In this document: positions 35,293 through 42,680 of the stretch, in pieces
Position numbering within the stretch: position 1 is the first letter of the stretch
Layout of the letters: every line of letters starts with the position of its first letter
Notes under the pieces: generated by a model
The model's input: only the letters and a program-made list of their open reading frames with translations
Databases searched by the model: none
Told to the model about the DNA's origin: nothing
NCBI GenBank assembly: GCA_017517845.1
Contig: JAFWXW010000009.1
Coordinates: forward strand, 81,865 to 145,864
Length of the DNA: 64,000 bases
From: Paludibacteraceae bacterium
GTDB lineage: Bacteria > Bacteroidota > Bacteroidia > Bacteroidales > Paludibacteraceae
Direction of reading: 5' to 3'
Translations under genes and position numbers: made by a program

Positions 35293-35323
35293 TTCCTAAC
35301 TCCTAACTCCTAACTCCTAACTA
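35293..35323 (-). repeat. Heptamer array, inverted, 4 units
   Basis: TTCCTAA then three CTCCTAA units between R4 and the rnfA stop. Confidence 0.9.
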
Positions 35324-35326
35324 TTG

Positions 35327-35899
35327 CTACGCAACCCCTGAGAATCCCATAAACGCCATGGCAAGAATTCCAGCCACAATAAGAGCAATTGGAGTGCCTT
35401 GCATTGCTTTTGGAAGTGAAGAAAAGCGTAATTGTTCTCTTAAGCCAGCAAAAAGAATTAGTGCAAGTGCAAAACCAATAGAAGTGGAAAATGCAAAGAA
35501 TAAACTTTCTAATAACGAAAAATTCTTTTGAATGACTAGAATAGCTACACCTAAAATGGTACAGTTGGTAGTGATAAGTGGTAGGAACACACCTAAAGCC
35601 TGATATAGTGCAGGAGAAATCTTTTTTAAGATAATCTCTATCATTTGTACTAAGGCTGCTATTACAAGGATATAAACTATAGTTTGCATAAATCCTATTC
35701 CTAATGGAACTAAAACATAACTATTTATAAGGAATGTACATAGGGTAGATAATACCATTACGAACGAAACTGCAGCACTCATACCCATGGCAGTGTCCAA
35801 TTTTTTAGATACACCTAGGAAAGGGCAAATCCCAAGAAACTGAGATAGCACAATATTATTTACAAAAACTGCAGAAATAAATATAATAAAGTAACTCAT
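35327..35899 (-). CDS. rnfA: Rnf electron transport complex subunit A
   Basis: RnfA is one of the two paired integral membrane subunits (RnfA/RnfE) of the ion-translocating ferredoxin:NAD+ oxidoreductase. The 190 residues form six membrane segments, with NNIVLSQFLGICPFLGVS (about 14-31) carrying the conserved Cys that contributes to the membrane iron-sulfur centre, and PLITTNCTILGVAI (about 106-119) with the second. It is the last gene of the rnf run. Length and motifs are typical. Confidence 0.94.
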   Translation of the reverse strand: MSYFIIFISAVFVNNIVLSQFLGICPFLGVSKKLDTAMGMSAAVSFVMVLSTLCTFLINSYVLVPLGIGFMQTIVYILVIAALVQMIEIILKKISPALYQALGVFLPLITTNCTILGVAILVIQKNFSLLESLFFAFSTSIGFALALILFAGLREQLRFSSLPKAMQGTPIALIVAGILAMAFMGFSGVA

Positions 35900-35901
35900 A
35901 T

Positions 35902-36486
35902 CTATTTGTTTTTAAGGTGTTGAATAGTTGCCATTAATAAACCTAATACTATAAAGGCACCAGGAGCCAATATAAATATTAGCATACCATAATCTTCTGG
36001 GAATATGCTGATGTTGAATATATTGCCACTTCCTAGAAATTCTCTGATAGAACCTATCACTGTTAGAGAAAGTGTAAATCCAAGTCCCATCCCTAAACCG
36101 TCTAGAGCAGAATCCAAAACTGAATTTTTAGCAGCAAATGCTTCTGCACGACCAAGTACTATACAGTTTACCACAATAAGTGGAATAAACAAACCTAAAC
36201 TTTCAGAAATAGCAGGTGCCCATGCCTTTAAACATAATTCAACTATTGTCACAAATGAAGCAATGATGACTATGTATGCTGGAATACGCACACTGTCTGG
36301 AATAAGTTTTTTTACTAGCGAGATCACAGTGTTAGAACATAGTAACACGCATGCAGTAGCAAGACCCATACCCATGCCGTTGATAGCAGATGTGGTAGTT
36401 GCTAGTGTTGGACACATACCAAGTAAAAGAACGAACGTTGGGTTCTCCTTTAAAATGCCGTTGAATAATATCTGTAATTTTTTCAT
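35902..36486 (-). CDS. rnfE: Rnf electron transport complex subunit E
   Basis: RnfE pairs with RnfA in the membrane. The 194 residues contain LLGMCPTLATTTSAINGMGMG (from about 20) and PLIVVNCIVLGRAEAFA (about 103-119), each with the conserved Cys. Six membrane segments are expected. It lies 2 bases before rnfA, but inverted heptamer arrays separate it from rnfG. That is unusual inside an operon. Confidence 0.94.
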   Translation of the reverse strand: MKKLQILFNGILKENPTFVLLLGMCPTLATTTSAINGMGMGLATACVLLCSNTVISLVKKLIPDSVRIPAYIVIIASFVTIVELCLKAWAPAISESLGLFIPLIVVNCIVLGRAEAFAAKNSVLDSALDGLGMGLGFTLSLTVIGSIREFLGSGNIFNISIFPEDYGMLIFILAPGAFIVLGLLMATIQHLKNK

Positions 36487-36489
36487 GTC

Positions 36490-36578
36490 AAATTAATTAG
36501 GACTTATTTAAGTTAGGAGTTAGGAGTTAGGAGTTAGGAGTTAAAAAAATAATTCCTCATTCCTCATTCCTAATTATT
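36490..36578. repeat. Heptamer arrays, forward then inverted, inside the rnf operon
   Basis: Four to five TTAGGAG units (about 36512-36543) face TTCCTCA/TTCCTAA units (about 36550-36574). The arms can form a hairpin between rnfG and rnfE. Confidence 0.85.
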
Positions 36579-37140
36579 CTACTTCTGTTGCAGATGTAAT
36601 TGCATCAGTATCTCCTGTAAAGTTGTTTTTTGCATTTTTGACAGCATTAAGGAATGCACGAGAAGATATTGTTGCAGCAGTAATGGCATCAATATCACCT
36701 CCATCTTTAGTTACCTTAAAATCTGTATCTATACTTTTACCATTGATTTGCTTTTTGAACCAATCTACACACTTAGTTCCCAAACCAGGAGTTTCTTTTT
36801 GAGAAAGCACCTCATAATTAACTATATTATTTGACTTGTCTAAACCAACCATCACTATAATTAGGTCAGAAAACCCCATTGCATTAGCTATAGTTGCCGC
36901 TCCAACATATTCTCCATTTTTAAACGCTTTGAATATAGGAGAACCATTAATGCTATCGGTTTCTATGGAATCAAACTCAGGAAGTACACCTTTAAGTGCT
37001 TTTTCTTGTTTGTTTTTTTCTGCTAACGCAATGTCAGCCTTGGTTAGTTCATATACACCTGCCAAAAGTCCAGCAGAAACCAGACAAACTATTAGCAGTG
37101 ATGCTAACATATTTATAAATGTAGATTCTATCTTTTTCAT
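36574..37140 (-). CDS. rnfG: Rnf electron transport complex subunit G (FMN-binding)
   Basis: RnfG is the periplasmic subunit that carries covalent FMN. The 188 residues start with one membrane anchor (about 9-30), then an FMN-binding domain with KETPGLGTKCVDWFKKQ (about 114-130). The flavinylation motif is DAITAATISS (about 150-159), where the second Thr of TAAT would be linked to FMN by ApbE. The last residues (TDAITSATE) repeat most of the motif without the trailing Ser/Thr. It overlaps rnfD by 4 bases. Confidence 0.93.
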   Translation of the reverse strand: MKKIESTFINMLASLLIVCLVSAGLLAGVYELTKADIALAEKNKQEKALKGVLPEFDSIETDSINGSPIFKAFKNGEYVGAATIANAMGFSDLIIVMVGLDKSNNIVNYEVLSQKETPGLGTKCVDWFKKQINGKSIDTDFKVTKDGGDIDAITAATISSRAFLNAVKNAKNNFTGDTDAITSATEVE

Positions 37141-38096
37141 TTTGCTCCGAAACGTTTAGGACGAATATATCTGTTAATTAATGGTACAACGGCATTCATA
37201 ATAAGAATGGCGAATGAAATACCTTCTGGATATGAACCGAAAAGACGGATAACGACAGTGATGATTCCAATGCCAGCTCCAAAAATTAATTGACCAACCT
37301 TGGTCATAGGTGAGGTTACATAGTCTGTTGCCATGAAAATACTGCCCAACAGAAGACCACCAGATGTGATATGAAGCAGTGGAGATGCGTATGTGCATGG
37401 GTCTATGCCGTGCATAATACCTGTGAAAATCAATACAGTACCTATAATACTTATAGGTATATGCCATGTAATGGTTCTAGTGGCAAGCAAATAGATAAGA
37501 CCCAAAATAAGTGCTATACTAGATGTTTCACCCAAACTACCACCAATATTACCAAGAATCATGTCTGCCTCTGTAAATGTGGTAAATATACCTTGTTTGA
37601 TATACGCAAGTGGAGTGGCTGCTGTAAGTGCATCAACAGAACCAAATAATGAAAGTTGGTCTGGAATAGGCCATGTAGTCATAGCAGCAGGGAATGAAAT
37701 AAGTAAGAATACACGTCCTACTAATGCAGGGTTAAAAAGGTTATTTCCAAGTCCCCCAAAAGACATTTTTCCTATGCCTATGGCAACAAGTGAACCTACA
37801 ATCACCATCCACCAAGGTAGTGAAGAAGGTAAGTTCATTCCTAATAAAAGACCAGTTAAAAGTGCAGAAAGGTCATTTATTTGTGGTTGTTTCTTTAGTA
37901 TAAACTTAGAAATAAACCATTCAAAAGCAACACATGAAACCATTGCCACACATGAAACTATTAATGCTCCGATACCAAAGTACCAACACCCAGCTAAATA
38001 AGCAGGCATTAATGCTATGATAACATTAAGCATATTCTTTTTTACAGAATCGCCTCCATGAACGTGTGGAGCAGGTGCTACAGTATAATTACTCAT
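37137..38096 (-). CDS. rnfD: Rnf electron transport complex subunit D
   Basis: RnfD is a multi-spanning subunit with covalent FMN. The 319 residues show an N-terminal VAPAPHVHGGDSVKKNM, about nine to ten membrane segments, GNNLFNPALVGRVFLL (about 122-137) and the flavinylation region DALTAATPLAY (about 164-174). The C-terminal MATDYVTSPMTKVGQ is conserved in the family. It overlaps rnfC and rnfG by 4 bases each, indicating coupled translation. Confidence 0.94.
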   Translation of the reverse strand: MSNYTVAPAPHVHGGDSVKKNMLNVIIALMPAYLAGCWYFGIGALIVSCVAMVSCVAFEWFISKFILKKQPQINDLSALLTGLLLGMNLPSSLPWWMVIVGSLVAIGIGKMSFGGLGNNLFNPALVGRVFLLISFPAAMTTWPIPDQLSLFGSVDALTAATPLAYIKQGIFTTFTEADMILGNIGGSLGETSSIALILGLIYLLATRTITWHIPISIIGTVLIFTGIMHGIDPCTYASPLLHITSGGLLLGSIFMATDYVTSPMTKVGQLIFGAGIGIITVVIRLFGSYPEGISFAILIMNAVVPLINRYIRPKRFGAK

Positions 38097-39433
38097 TTTC
38101 TATTACGAATTATTGTTCCAACTTTAAATTTTCCATAACGGACATAGTCCAACAAAGGTCTGTGAGAAGGGCAGGTAAATGTACAACAACCACATTCTAT
38201 ACAGTCCATTATATAATGTTCTTCTAGTTCGCTCCAATCCTCAATCTCTGTAAGTTTTGCTAGAAGGTAAGGTTCTAGACCCATTGGGCAAGTGCCCATA
38301 CATTTACCACATCTAATACAGTCTAGAACGTCTTCACGTACTGTTTTTTGCTTTTCAAGACAAAGAATTGCAGAACTTCTTTTTGTAATAGGAGTGTCTA
38401 TATTTGAGATACAACGTCCCATCATAGGACCACCGCCAATCACTTTTTCTGCATCTGCAGGAATACCACCAACCATATCAAGCACTTCTTTCATAGATGT
38501 ACCCATGCGTACTCTGAAGTTGCCACCCTCTGTCATACTAGATCCTGTAACAGTCATAAACAAGTCTATCAATGGTTTATTGAACTGAACAGCCTCATAA
38601 ACAGCGAATGCAGTACCTACATTTTGTACTACTACACCTACAGAAGCAGGTATAGCACCACTTTTTACCTCACGACCTGTAATAGCCTCTATAAGGTGTT
38701 TTTCACTACCTTGAGGATATTTCATTTTTAGAGGAACTATCTCTATAATGTGTACGAAATCACTAAGTTTTTCTGCAGTTTCTCTTAAATGATTCACTGC
38801 GTCCATCTTGTTACTTTCTATACCTATGTATGCCTTTTCTATACCTAATGCTTTCATTAGTAGGCGAGTACCAATTATTACTTCACCTGCTTTTTCTAGC
38901 ATAAGTCTGTGGTTGTGAGTTAGATAAGGTTCACATTCCACAGCATTTATAATTAAACTATCTATTTTGCAATCTGCAGGAGGAGTTAGTTTAACGTGAG
39001 TAGGGAAGCAAGCCCCACCAAGTCCCACAATACCAGCATCAGAAATTTTCTTAATAATTTCTTTTGCATCTAAAGAAGTCTTGGTCTCCAACTTATCAGA
39101 AATGATAATTCCATCTGCCCATTCGTCATTTTCTTCTGCTTTGATATAAATGGCTTGTTTAGAGAAACCTTGTGGGTCTGTATATTCTGCTATTTTACTC
39201 ACTGTACCAGTAACAGAACTATGCACAGGAGCAGATACAAAACCACCTGCCTCTGCTATCATTTGACCAGTTTTTACTCTGTCACCTACATTTACAATAG
39301 GTTTAGCAGGTGCACCAATATGTTGTTCCAAAGGGAAAATAGCTTCCTTGGGTGCTGCCAATGTAATAATAGGCTTTTGAGCAGTTAATTTTTTATCTTG
39401 TGGATGAACACCACCTATCTTAAATGTTTTCAT
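38093..39433 (-). CDS. rnfC: Rnf electron transport complex subunit C
   Basis: RnfC is the soluble NADH/FMN and iron-sulfur subunit, facing the cytoplasm. The 446 residues have an N-terminal barrel-like domain (GAPAKPIVNVGDRVKTGQMIAEA), a central flavin/NADH site (GIVGLGGACFPTHVKL, about 135-150) and two 4Fe-4S motifs CIRCGKCMGTCP and CIECGCCTFTCP in the last 75 residues. This is the short form without the long Ala-rich tail of gammaproteobacteria. It overlaps rnfB by 14 bases. Confidence 0.95.
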   Translation of the reverse strand: MKTFKIGGVHPQDKKLTAQKPIITLAAPKEAIFPLEQHIGAPAKPIVNVGDRVKTGQMIAEAGGFVSAPVHSSVTGTVSKIAEYTDPQGFSKQAIYIKAEENDEWADGIIISDKLETKTSLDAKEIIKKISDAGIVGLGGACFPTHVKLTPPADCKIDSLIINAVECEPYLTHNHRLMLEKAGEVIIGTRLLMKALGIEKAYIGIESNKMDAVNHLRETAEKLSDFVHIIEIVPLKMKYPQGSEKHLIEAITGREVKSGAIPASVGVVVQNVGTAFAVYEAVQFNKPLIDLFMTVTGSSMTEGGNFRVRMGTSMKEVLDMVGGIPADAEKVIGGGPMMGRCISNIDTPITKRSSAILCLEKQKTVREDVLDCIRCGKCMGTCPMGLEPYLLAKLTEIEDWSELEEHYIMDCIECGCCTFTCPSHRPLLDYVRYGKFKVGTIIRNRK

Positions 39434-40259
39434 CTTTCTTAATTACTGGGAAGTTTAATGCTTGTATAGAACCTGTAGGGCATACAGCCACACATTTTTT
39501 GCATAAACGGCAAAGATTATAATCTATATAAGCTAAATTATTTTCTAGGGTAATAGCACCAAAAGGACATTCTTTTACACATTTTCCACAACCTATACAT
39601 GCTGCTGAGCAAGCCTTACGTGCTTTTGCTCCTTTGTCCTTATTAGCACATGAAACATAAATTCTTCTGCTCTTAGACCCTTTGAATCTCAACTCCAAAA
39701 TGCCTTTTGGACAAGCTTTTACACAGGCACCGCAGGCAGTACATTTATCTTCATCAACTTCTGCCAATCCAGTTTCTGGGTTCACTGTAATAGCCCCGAA
39801 TGTACAAGCCTTAGCACAATCTCCATATCCTAGGCAACCAAAAGAGCAGCCAGTTTCGCCGGCAAAAGTGGCAGTGGCTATTGCACAAGAAGATACTCCG
39901 TTGTAGTGAGATGTGCGTGGGCGGACAGCACAGGTGCCAGCACAGCGTAACACTGCCACTTTGGGCTTGGTTTCTGCCACCGTTACACCCAAAATCTCTG
40001 CTATGGCGTTCATAGCGTTATTTCCACCTACAGGACATCTTAAATCACCTAGTTCGGTGGCAGAAACACAAGCCGATGCAAAGTTTTTGCAGCCGGCGAA
40101 TCCACAACCACCGCAGTTTGCCCCAGGAAGTGCGTTTTCTATTTCTGCAATCCTAGGATCTTCTTCCACATAAAACTTCTTAGCAACGAAAAACAAAATC
40201 ACCGCTGCTATAATTCCTATGGTACCCAATACGATTAATGAAACTACAATTATATTCAT
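39420..40259 (-). CDS. rnfB: Rnf electron transport complex subunit B
   Basis: RnfB accepts electrons from ferredoxin. The 279 residues have one N-terminal membrane helix (about 4-26), the 4Fe-4S Fes domain GANCGGCGFAGCKNFASAC (about 48-66), then several ferredoxin-like motifs (CTACGACVKACP, CIGCGKCVKECP, CRLCKKCVAVCP and an additional Cys cluster around 133-150). It overlaps the RseC-like gene by 4 bases and rnfC by 14. Confidence 0.95.
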   Translation of the reverse strand: MNIIVVSLIVLGTIGIIAAVILFFVAKKFYVEEDPRIAEIENALPGANCGGCGFAGCKNFASACVSATELGDLRCPVGGNNAMNAIAEILGVTVAETKPKVAVLRCAGTCAVRPRTSHYNGVSSCAIATATFAGETGCSFGCLGYGDCAKACTFGAITVNPETGLAEVDEDKCTACGACVKACPKGILELRFKGSKSRRIYVSCANKDKGAKARKACSAACIGCGKCVKECPFGAITLENNLAYIDYNLCRLCKKCVAVCPTGSIQALNFPVIKKDENI

Positions 40260-40666
40260 CTAAGTTTACTTATTTTAAATTCTAAACTTTTACTCAAATA
40301 CTTATTTATTGCAAATAGAAAAACATAATACATTGCCACTGCAATTAAACCCATTAATGCAGAATGTATTTCTGGTAATTCCAAAATTGATCCCAACCCC
40401 ACACCTATAAATAATAGTATAAGTGGTAAAACGTATGCCCAAAATACAGCAGTAAAAAGTTGTTTTTTGTGAGCAATAATTTCTACTTCTTCTCCCACAG
40501 TGTATATACTAGGGTCTTTTACAGAAATCTTTATCTCTTTTTCTTTGGCTTCTGCCAATGTGCAATATTTCTTTCCCTCACAATGAGCACAACCAGAAAG
40601 TTGCAAAACCTTTACAGTAACGGTGTTGCCCTCAATTTTTATAATATGTCCTTTATGCTCTACCAA
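40256..40666 (-). CDS. SoxR-reducing system protein RseC/MucC family
   Basis: The 136 residues match RseC/MucC: an N-terminal small domain with GNTVTVKVLQLSGCAHCEGKKYC (Cys-rich, probably metal or Fe-S binding) and two membrane helices (about 72-118). Family members sit with Rnf/Rsx genes and help the complex keep SoxR reduced in enterobacteria; in Bacteroidota the role is inferred. The start is TTG at 40666, beside a heptamer array. It is the first gene of the rnf run (4-base overlap with rnfB). Confidence 0.82.
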   Translation of the reverse strand: MVEHKGHIIKIEGNTVTVKVLQLSGCAHCEGKKYCTLAEAKEKEIKISVKDPSIYTVGEEVEIIAHKKQLFTAVFWAYVLPLILLFIGVGLGSILELPEIHSALMGLIAVAMYYVFLFAINKYLSKSLEFKISKLR

Positions 40667-40699
40667 AGTTAGGAGTTAGGAGTTAGGAATTAGGAGTTA
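40667..40699 (+). repeat. Heptamer array, forward on + strand, 4-5 units
   Basis: TTAGGAG units and one TTAGGAA unit between the M23 gene end and the RseC-like start. On the minus strand it encodes the last residues (ITPNS) and TAA stop of the M23 protein. Confidence 0.88.
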
Positions 40700-41915
40700 T
40701 GCCTAACTCTTTATTAAGACTATCCCTAACGGTTTTAAATTCGTGCATGTATTTTTCAGGAATAGGCTCAATTGATGGCGATTCCATTTTGAGAGGGTTG
40801 ATAGGAGTACCATTCTTCCAAACTCTAAAATCCAAGTGTGGTCCAGTAGAAGCACCAGTGCTACCTACATAACCTATTACCTGACCTTGTTTAACTTGAT
40901 CTCCCACCTTTAAACCTTTTGCATAGGCAGAAAGGTGAAGGTAACCAGTTTTGTAAACACTATTATGTTTGATATATACAGTATTTCCGCCACCACCTTT
41001 GTAGGCACGTAAAATTACTTTTCCATCGCCAATAGACATAACAGGAGTGCCTTTGGGAGCTGCATAATCCACACCAGTATGAGGACGAACTACCTTATGT
41101 ATAGGGTGTTTACGTGCGTATGTAAATCCAGACGAAATACGTGTAAATTTAAGTGGAGCTTTAAGGAATGCTTTCTTCAAACTATTACCATTTTCGTCCC
41201 AGAATCCTTCGGTATCACCATTTTTATAATAATAGGCATAATATTCCTTATTATTATGATTAAATACAGCGGCGTGAATTTTACTTATTCCTACAGAAGT
41301 GCTATCAACATAATCTTCATCATAATAAACCTTAAATCCATCACCCACTTGGATTCCAAAAAAGTCTATAACCCAAGCATAAATTTCTGATAATTCTCCT
41401 GCTAGACCTAGATTAAGATTATTTTCTACTATAGCATTCCACATAGAAGTTTCTATTTTTACAGAATCTATTTTGCTCACTGTGGTAACAGGTTTTTTGT
41501 AAAGACTAACGTCTAATGAGTCTTTAAAGTCAAAAACCACGTGTTCTACAAGTGAACGATGATATACTATATAATCAGTCTTTTGAAGACTATCTTTGGT
41601 TTGATAAATGGTATAACTTTTACCTGCCTTTACTCTTTTTGCACTGAAAATACTATCTGGAGTAAAATTTAATTGATAAGCAGTTTTGGGATCTACACCA
41701 GCACTAATGAAAAGATTAGAAACAGCAGTACCAGAAGAGATGGTTTTGTCTATTGCATCATAATTATCTACTATGATGCCACCATATTCTATGTTTAGTT
41801 TGTCTTCTGATATTTCCTGTATTATTTGTGCATCTTGTTCTTCTTCTGTTATTTGGTTACAACTTGCTATCGCAATGCTCAGTCCAAGTAATAATATGAT
41901 AAATTTATTCTTCAA
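40683..41915 (-). CDS. M23-family peptidase-like lipoprotein (LytM domain)
   Basis: I choose the TTG at 41915, giving 410 residues and a lipoprotein signal (KNKFIILLLG...IASC); a promoter box at 41952-41959 overlaps the upstream TTG and excludes it. The C-terminal LytM domain has HTGVDYAAPKGTPV (His and Asp ligands), IGDGKVI, YLHLSAYAKGLKVGDQVKQG and GPHLDFRVW. Where classical M23 enzymes have HxH, this has HLD, so the last ligand is Asp or metal binding is altered. An N-terminal OapA/LysM-like region precedes it. It probably cleaves peptidoglycan cross-links or regulates amidases. The C-terminal PNS tail is repeat-encoded. Confidence 0.85.
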   Translation of the reverse strand: MKNKFIILLLGLSIAIASCNQITEEEQDAQIIQEISEDKLNIEYGGIIVDNYDAIDKTISSGTAVSNLFISAGVDPKTAYQLNFTPDSIFSAKRVKAGKSYTIYQTKDSLQKTDYIVYHRSLVEHVVFDFKDSLDVSLYKKPVTTVSKIDSVKIETSMWNAIVENNLNLGLAGELSEIYAWVIDFFGIQVGDGFKVYYDEDYVDSTSVGISKIHAAVFNHNNKEYYAYYYKNGDTEGFWDENGNSLKKAFLKAPLKFTRISSGFTYARKHPIHKVVRPHTGVDYAAPKGTPVMSIGDGKVILRAYKGGGGNTVYIKHNSVYKTGYLHLSAYAKGLKVGDQVKQGQVIGYVGSTGASTGPHLDFRVWKNGTPINPLKMESPSIEPIPEKYMHEFKTVRDSLNKELGITPNS

Positions 41916-41951
41916 TGTCTTATAATTTATAGTTGAAACTGTAAAATCACG

Positions 41952-41959
41952 CAAAATTA
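41952..41959 (-). promoter_or_regulatory. M23 gene -7 promoter box (TAATTTTG, minus strand)
   Basis: CAAAATTA on the + strand reads TAATTTTG on the minus strand, 37 bases before the TTG start chosen. Confidence 0.55.
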
Positions 41960-42002
41960 CAAAAAATATGTATAAATGATATATATTAAGGTGTAATTTT
42001 TT

Positions 42003-42010
42003 TAACTTTG
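42003..42010 (+). promoter_or_regulatory. -7 promoter box (TAACTTTG)
   Basis: TAACTTTG fits TAnnTTTG, 55 bases before the 115-residue orphan gene. Confidence 0.6.
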
Positions 42011-42022
42011 CAATGTTAAAAA

Positions 42023-42041
42023 AGTTAGGAGTTTGGAGTTA
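42023..42041 (+). repeat. Short heptamer array, forward
   Basis: TTAGGAGTTTGGAGTTA: two to three units, one with TTTGGAG, in a 5' leader. Confidence 0.7.
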
Positions 42042-42064
42042 CAAATTAAAAATAAAGTAATTGC

Positions 42065-42412
42065 ATGACAGAGACACAAGAGACAATACAAAAATTGGAC
42101 CAAAAGGTATTTGCACCATTGCTACCATGGTTTAAAGATAGAATGGAATTTTACCATTTCTTTTATCACCTTATACAGAGTGAACATCTTATAGAGATGG
42201 AAAAACCAGACCAATATGAGGAAAAATTAAAAGCTGTGCAGTATTATCGTCGTCTTGCAGTGAGAAGGGTAGTAAACGAAGAACCTGCATTAGAAGATAT
42301 TATAGATGATATTTTTAGTGATTATCATGAAGCATACGCAAATTTTCAAGAAAACAAACAACCCCTTGCCCAAAAACGCTTTATTGAGATATTAAATAAA
42401 CTGATGAAATAA
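42065..42412 (+). CDS. Orphan 115-residue helical protein, function unknown
   Basis: I do not recognise this protein. It is acidic and predicted to be all-helical, rich in aromatic residues near the start (PLLPWFKDRMEFYHFFYHLI, about 18-37), then KAVQYYRRLAVRRVVNEEP and a C-terminal coil. There is no signal peptide, membrane segment or known motif. It has its own promoter and is followed by the attenuator of the leu cluster, so it may be outside that operon. The reading frame has no repeat-derived part. Confidence 0.6.
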   Translation: MTETQETIQKLDQKVFAPLLPWFKDRMEFYHFFYHLIQSEHLIEMEKPDQYEEKLKAVQYYRRLAVRRVVNEEPALEDIIDDIFSDYHEAYANFQENKQPLAQKRFIEILNKLMK

Positions 42413-42474
42413 AGAAGGAACTGAATAAAAAGCGTACTTCTGCTGGAAATTAATGCATTTTTTTTGTTAATTTG

Positions 42475-42505
42475 TTTGTTATATAAAATAATTGCTATAA
42501 ATTTG
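42475..42505 (+). promoter_or_regulatory. leu cluster promoter (TTTG-N19-TAAATTTG)
   Basis: TTTG at 42475-42478 and TAAATTTG at 42498-42505 are 19 bases apart. The ATG of the leader peptide is 29 bases downstream of the -7 box. Confidence 0.78.
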
Positions 42506-42533
42506 CAACCAATTAAGGCGATATACTTATAAA

Positions 42534-42593
42534 ATGAAAAACATTATTATCATATTAGACATTATTATTCTGTTACGTAGTAATAGGAAGTAA
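42534..42593 (+). CDS. Ile-rich leader peptide of the leu cluster
   Basis: The 19-codon ORF encodes MKNIIIILDIIILLRSNRK. Seven of 19 codons are Ile and three are Leu; there is no Val. It lies between a consensus promoter and a terminator hairpin ahead of leuA. The stop codon is inside the proximal arm of the antiterminator. Its composition and place are those of a regulatory leader, not a structural protein. Confidence 0.85.
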   Translation: MKNIIIILDIIILLRSNRK

Positions 42594-42655
42594 GTCTGGT
42601 GTGTATAATCGAAATAAATAAACCTCTCTTGCTTCCTATAGTAAGAGAGGTTTTT
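42584..42655 (+). promoter_or_regulatory. Transcription attenuator (antiterminator/terminator) of the leu cluster
   Basis: The terminator is the stem ACCTCTCTTGC (42622-42632)/GTAAGAGAGGT (42641-42651) with TTTTT. An alternative stem TAGGAAGTAAG (42584-42594)/CTTGCTTCCTA (42628-42638; 11 bp, one U-G) shares bases 42628-42632 with it, so only one can form. The proximal arm covers the last codons and the stop of the leader peptide. A ribosome finishing translation would mask it and favour termination; one stalled at Ile/Leu codons would allow antitermination. Confidence 0.88.
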
Positions 42656-42680
42656 CGTTATAAACAATACAAATTATTCA

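Noticed and set aside
37174-37649. Aromatic/Cys-rich ORFs opposite or out of frame with rnfD
   Set aside because: They are frame shadows of a membrane protein gene, rich in His, Tyr, Trp and Cys from antisense codons.
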